A stretch of 64,000 nucleotides of DNA, from positions 682,001 through 746,000 of the forward strand of contig JAFEVB010000012.1 of NCBI GenBank assembly GCA_032629725.1, given 5' to 3'. The stretch comes from Gremmenia infestans. Lineage: Eukaryota; Ascomycota; Leotiomycetes; Helotiales; Hamatocanthoscyphaceae. The position numbers were made by a program, and so were the translations under genes. Positions 59,671 to 64,000 of this stretch are shown here, one piece after another. Each line of letters opens with the position of its first letter. The stretch's first letter is position 1. The notes below the pieces were generated by a model that saw only the letters and a program-made list of their open reading frames with translations, was not told where the DNA came from and made no database searches.

Positions 59671-60923
59671 TTTGCTTCACTTCACTTGTGCCAAATGCCA
59701 AGTGTTCTGGGGGAAAGCGCATATATATAGCTTGGTAATTCAGCCTAGCTCCTGCCTCCGACGGTCAGGTCATGAGATTTTCAGGATTGGCAAATAGCCG
59801 TTCCAAAGTTAGTTTGTCATTAGCCACCAAGATCCCCATGGGGACCCTAGATCGACTTCATGAGGAGGTATTCAAACCCCGCGTTCAAAACCCCGGATGC
59901 GCTCCAATGAGCCTAGAAAATATTGCCGGTATAATAGATAGCGAGCCCGCAAGATATAAGGGATTATAGAGATATACCGGCAATGTTTTTGGGAGGATAC
60001 TCATCCAAATATCGGGGTTTCATTTCAATTCTAAATTTTCCGAGGAATTCGTTCTTGAATTCAGAAGCTCAAACAAATAAAGGCTACCGAGGCTGACTAA
60101 TCACTTTTACCAATCACCAGAATCCACCACAAGTATACGAAGCACCATTGTTTTGTATATACCCGGACCCTATTATTCCACCGTCTTGCCTTATGACGTC
60201 TAATCCCACAGTGGCCAGTTGATAACTTAGCACCGAGCAGTTTTTGTGAACGATATCCACTTTCCATTCAGGAAGCCATAAAAAACAGTTTCTTGAACTA
60301 TTATGCTAGGCCAAGACGTTGACGACCAGCTTCTAATAGCTATTTGATCGGATCCATGGTTTCCTGGTCACGTGCTCACTACATGATGGTTATATCATGG
60401 ACGATGATTATGCCATGAAGTAATAAGAAAATTGTATTACGGAAGAGCTGGGTTTGAAAATACTTTATAAATCTAGGTGGAATAATTTGACGCACATCAT
60501 TCTGGCAGGTTAGCATGTAAGTTTTCATTGAATGAGACCATGAAGACTGAAATACTTTGCTAACCAGACCAGATTTCATTCTAAAATAAACCACCCAAGC
60601 ATGGTGTTCCGCCATCTTCCGCCAAAGGCTGTTTGCCCTACATAAATCCCCGTTTTTCCTTCCACTATTTTCGAAAGCTGACTAAGCTGCCCAATAAGGC
60701 AGGTCAGAGCTAGCGCTGCTACGCCTTCCCCCTACTTTTGCGAAACCCCTGCCTGGACGGGTGAGTCAGATTTTAGCATAGCCGTCGGACACTAAGGCGG
60801 CTAAAGAAACTTCAGTTTGGCTCAGATACGTACCGTTACTTCAAACGTTTATTTCCAAGCTTCTATTTACTAGCCGGTACGAGAAAGGACATTTTTTATC
60901 ACAATCGCTTTCCTACCGCCACG
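59671..60923. other. Divergent intergenic region
   Basis: Promoters of the galactosidase (minus) and the DHA2 transporter (plus). No gene is supported. Confidence 0.5.
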
Positions 60924-62892
60924 ATGGATACAAGCGGTAAAACAAATGCAGTAAATGCAGTAAATGCTCCAATGGATGAAATTACTACAGTCCCTCGACT
61001 CCAAAGTTCACCGGACATTGAACTTGTAGCACTGAGCGAAACCGCCCCACCCCTTGAACCTGAGCAGCCTCGAAACAAGTTCAGACTCGCTGCTATCTTA
61101 ACTGCTTTATATGTCAGTAAGCTTTCCATTCTAAGTTAATATCCCTCCTACCTTGACCACAGACTGATGTAGACCCCACTTTCAGCTAGCAATGTTTGTC
61201 AGCGCTCTTGACCAAACAATTGTGGCAACCGCTGTTCCTACCATTACCAACGATCTAAACAGTGCCTCTGGTTATGTCTGGATTGGCGGGGCCTACCTCC
61301 TTTCAAGCGCAGCTTCTGGTCCTATTTGGGCTAAGCTTTCAGATATCTTCGGCCGGAAGCCCATTATTCTGACGGCAGCAGGCTTATTCTTTGCGTCTTC
61401 TCTTTTATGCGCGAAAGCTAGTTCTATGAAGATGCTTATCGTAGGGCGAGCCTTTCAAGGCGTGGGTGGTGGAGGTCTTGGGCCGTTAGTCATGATAACC
61501 ATTTCAGATCTGTTTAGCATGAGGTATACAATATATTTCCGCTACAAGTCGATTTTGAACAGGTTTGAAGAAAGCTAATATTGGATAGGAGTCGAAGTCT
61601 CTATATGGGGCTGATGGAGCTTGTATGGATTGTAGCAGGCGGTGTTGGTCCTGTCCTTGGTGGTGCTTTCACCGAGAAACTATCTTGGAGATGTAAGTTT
61701 TGGGACAATTACCTAGATTATCTTTTAGTTGTGCTTATTACTAAATTGGGAACAGGGAATTTTTGGATTAACCTTCCTCTTTCGGGTGCCGCGTTCATCC
61801 TTCTGTTTATCTATCTAGACGTCCACAATCCTAAAACCCCATGGCTTGACGGACTCAAGGCGATAGACTGGGCTGGAAGCTTATCCATAATTGCCTTGGT
61901 TCTAATGCTTCTCCTCGGACTCGAATTTGGCGGGGCTACCTTCCCTTGGGATTCTCCTCAGGTCATTTGCCTCATCGTGTTTGGAAGCTTGATGTCAATC
62001 CTCTTTATATACAGCGAGAAGCGTCTTGCCCTATATCCACTTATGCCCATGGAATTATTCACGGATTGGTCGAATGCTGCTAGTCTGCTTTTGAAATTTT
62101 TGCACGGAATGGTATGTGTTTCAAATTCTTTGAGAGATCATGTTCAGAAACTTACCTTTGCAGGTCTACATCGCGGCAGAATACTACTTACCACTCTACT
62201 TTCAATCCGTGAAGGGCTCTTCGCCCCTTGGTTCTGGTCTTCTGGTCATGCCTATTACCGTCACAGAAGCTATAGGGGGTGTTTTAGTGGGAGTCATTAT
62301 TCACCGCACCGGGCGCTATCTGGAAATTATATATGTAGGTGTTTTGCTAATGACTCTCGGGAATGGCCTATATATCTTGTTCTCTCCTAAGTCTAGTCTC
62401 GTCGAGATTATCTTCACCCAAATCGTAGCTGGCACTGGCGCTGGGCTGCTATTCCAAGCACCCCTCATTGCCCTGCAGGCTCGAGTTTCCCAGGAAAACA
62501 CTGCGACCGCGACAGGTACCTCAATGTTCGTGAACCATCTTGCCAACGCCTTATCTGTCGTCATTGGCGGGGTGGTATTTCAAAACTTCATGGACATTCG
62601 GGTTTCGTCTCTGGCTTTACCACCAACCAATCTCCCCTCAAATATTACGGATCTGCTATCTGCAGGAGGTGCAGCGGCAAATGTAATGATTGTTAGTTCT
62701 ATTCAAGATCAGACACAGCGATCGGCTGTTCGAGAGGCGTATGCCTGGAGTCTGAGGAACATGTGGATTCTGTACACGGGGATTTCCGCGATGGCAGTAG
62801 TTACAAGTGTGTTCATCAAGAAACATCACTTGACGAAAGATCACACCGAGACAAAGACTGGCTTAAAGAGCTCTAGTCAAGATCTGGCCTGA
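60924..62892 (+). CDS. MFS drug:H+ antiporter, DHA2 (14-spanner) type
   Basis: Five exons, 60924-61112, 61186-61523, 61589-61692, 61756-62111 and 62164-62892, give 571 residues with matching phases. An acidic N-terminus of about 50 residues precedes TM1 with LDQTIVATAVPTI, the DHA2 signature. Next come AKLSDIFGRKP (motif A), LIVGRAFQGVGGGG (motif B) and VAGGVGPVLGGAF (motif C, the antiporter motif). The exon 3/4 join gives EKLSWRWNFWINLPL, typical of the family. About 14 hydrophobic segments are seen. It probably exports toxic or secondary-metabolite compounds across the plasma membrane; the substrate is unknown. The flanks contain no biosynthetic enzyme in the window. Confidence 0.92.
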
Positions 62893-63181
62893 ATACAGAC
62901 CTGGGGCTACTAGCAAGATTTCTGTTGCTAGTGAAAAATTAATAAACACGCTTCACGTTTACAACAATGCAATCTTTTTTGGAACTTGTATGAAAAAACT
63001 TCTTTGTTATGTTTCATTGTCTTTTCTGTGGGACGAGCCAATCTTCACTAAAGATACCTAACAATTTCCCGAAATTCCTGAATGTGTTTCAGGTCCAAAT
63101 AGGACGAATTACCACTTGGGATTCATCGAGTGAGTATCGGTGGCCCGCTCTCTGGAAGGATAATCTCGCGCCACAACAAAA

Positions 63182-64000
63182 TCAGGATGGTGCACCTCTA
63201 CCCGACTCCAGATCCCGCAGCCCATTGTGCTTTTTATTCTCCTTGCGCCATGCCCAGCTGTGTCGACATCTCGGGTCCAAACAACATCCGATTCCGATGA
63301 CAACGAAGAGAAGTGAGACTACCACGGCACAGAAGATCCTTTCTGTTTCCTCAGCAGATAGCGCCCGGCCGACAAGATGGCTTCTTGCCTCACGGACAGA
63401 TAACTTTGGGGCAGCGGTGGCTGAGGCTGAAGCTTCAACGGTGATCGTCTGGACCGTCACATGGATTGCCGTGGCATGCGCTGTAACCACGCTTGTCGGG
63501 GGAGGAGCTGTAACGATGATTGTCGTGCTTGACCTAAGATTACCCGTGCCAGAGGCTGCAATGCTGGTTTCCTGTGTTGTTGAAGGGGGAGACGCTTGCG
63601 ATGGCTTGAAGGTGCCAAACACGTTCGGCGACGACTCTGTCATTACTATCGGGGATGCATTCGCTGGAAAGCTTTTCGCCGGACTCGTGGAAGGGGTGGA
63701 TGTTCTCGATGGCGACGATTCTGTGACGACTATTGGGGAGGCAACCGTCTTCCTGGATAGGGTTGGGGCGGCGGGCGCCGTCACATATGCCGCGAAAGAT
63801 GAGTGGCGATGGGCTGCTGTCCCATTCATCGAATGTGGATGGTAACAGTTGCTCGAGTGGTGGCGGACAGCTGTCCCATTTCTTAAGTACGGATAATGCC
63901 CCGTCCCTGTCCCATGAGCTGAATGCTTCGCGGTCGTCGATGCAAGCAGTTGCGAGTGAAATTTTGTCACGGTGGGTGCGGGGCCTATGCCTAAGTCGCG
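63182..64000 (-). CDS. Ser/Thr-rich single-pass membrane protein (5' end outside window)
   Basis: A minus-strand frame is open from the right edge to its stop at 63182, giving at least 272 residues with no convincing start codon, so the gene begins beyond the window. The visible part has a His/Ser/Thr-rich extracellular region with imperfect repeats (PIVVTESSP and PIVMTESSP about 28 residues apart), a Thr/Ala-rich stalk, and one membrane segment (FCAVVVSLLFVVIGIGCCL). A basic cytosolic tail of about 35 residues follows. The layout resembles fungal Mid2/WSC-type cell-wall stress sensors, but the diagnostic N-terminal domain is not in view. Confidence 0.65.
   Translation of the reverse strand, partial: RDLGIGPAPTVTKFHSQLLASTTAKHSAHGTGTGHYPYLRNGTAVRHHSSNCYHPHSMNGTAAHRHSSFAAYVTAPAAPTLSRKTVASPIVVTESSPSRTSTPSTSPAKSFPANASPIVMTESSPNVFGTFKPSQASPPSTTQETSIAASGTGNLRSSTTIIVTAPPPTSVVTAHATAIHVTVQTITVEASASATAAPKLSVREARSHLVGRALSAEETERIFCAVVVSLLFVVIGIGCCLDPRCRHSWAWRKENKKHNGLRDLESGRGAPS

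Noticed and set aside
63009..63845. 278-codon plus-strand frame near the right edge
   Set aside because: It is the antisense of the Ser/Thr-rich membrane protein, whose stalk, membrane segment and basic tail make the minus strand the better choice.
1..64000. tRNA, rRNA genes and CRISPR arrays
   Set aside because: I looked for T-loop GTTCRAATCC-type strings and spaced repeats and found no convincing case. An eye search can miss intron-containing tRNAs, so tRNAscan-SE would be decisive.

Overview
The window is nuclear DNA of a filamentous ascomycete (Pezizomycotina). The genes are spaced and mostly split by short introns of about 45-120 bases, with GTRNGT donors, CTAAC/CTGAC-like branch sites and YAG acceptors. 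They include fungal-type families: a fungal complex I 9.5 kDa subunit, RTA1, GH95 and GH27 secreted glycosidases, a cerevisin-like vacuolar protease, HXXHC proteins and a DUF7580-type fragment. A Leotiomycete-like fungus is my best guess, from the general look of the proteins only. All exon joins were worked out by hand from splice signals and reading phase.

Layout. 0.1-6.4 kb: a MARVEL-like membrane protein, a long empty stretch with a hairpin, a two-finger C2H2 protein and an unknown conserved gene. 8-10.5 kb: a secreted GH95 alpha-L-fucosidase. 11.9-14 kb: a large Arg/Ser-rich protein. 14.4-15.5 kb: a gene broken by two frameshifts. 15.9-17.8 kb: an anion-type MFS permease. 19.7-25 kb: two secreted proteins (one lysozyme-like, one small and cysteine-containing) and a DUF1304 membrane protein. 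25.6-31.1 kb: the most unusual part, two membrane-anchored HXXHC proteins on either side of a secreted precursor made of repeats bounded by Arg-Arg, plus an esterase relic. 32.9-34 kb: an RTA1 transporter-like protein. 34.9-36.7 kb: three truncated gene fragments. 36.8-39.1 kb: the divergent pair WBP1 (oligosaccharyltransferase) and the complex I 9.5 kDa subunit. 39.9-45.6 kb: a long disordered protein and a vacuolar subtilisin. 47.2-55.3 kb: a 2634-residue BEACH protein. 56.3-64 kb: a small secreted protein, a GH27 alpha-galactosidase, a DHA2 drug transporter and the partial gene of a Ser/Thr-rich single-pass membrane protein.

How the parts fit. The conserved housekeeping genes (36.8-55.3 kb) are dense and intact. 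The 18-36.7 kb part is gene-poor and holds secreted or effector-like proteins, relics and hairpins, as accessory regions of fungal genomes do. The candidate system is at 25.6-31.1 kb: a Kex2-type repeat precursor whose repeats sit on same-phase exons, flanked by two paralogous HXXHC proteins of the kind that resemble UstYa-class RiPP-modifying oxidases. The genes themselves are read directly from the sequence. A joint function is inference.
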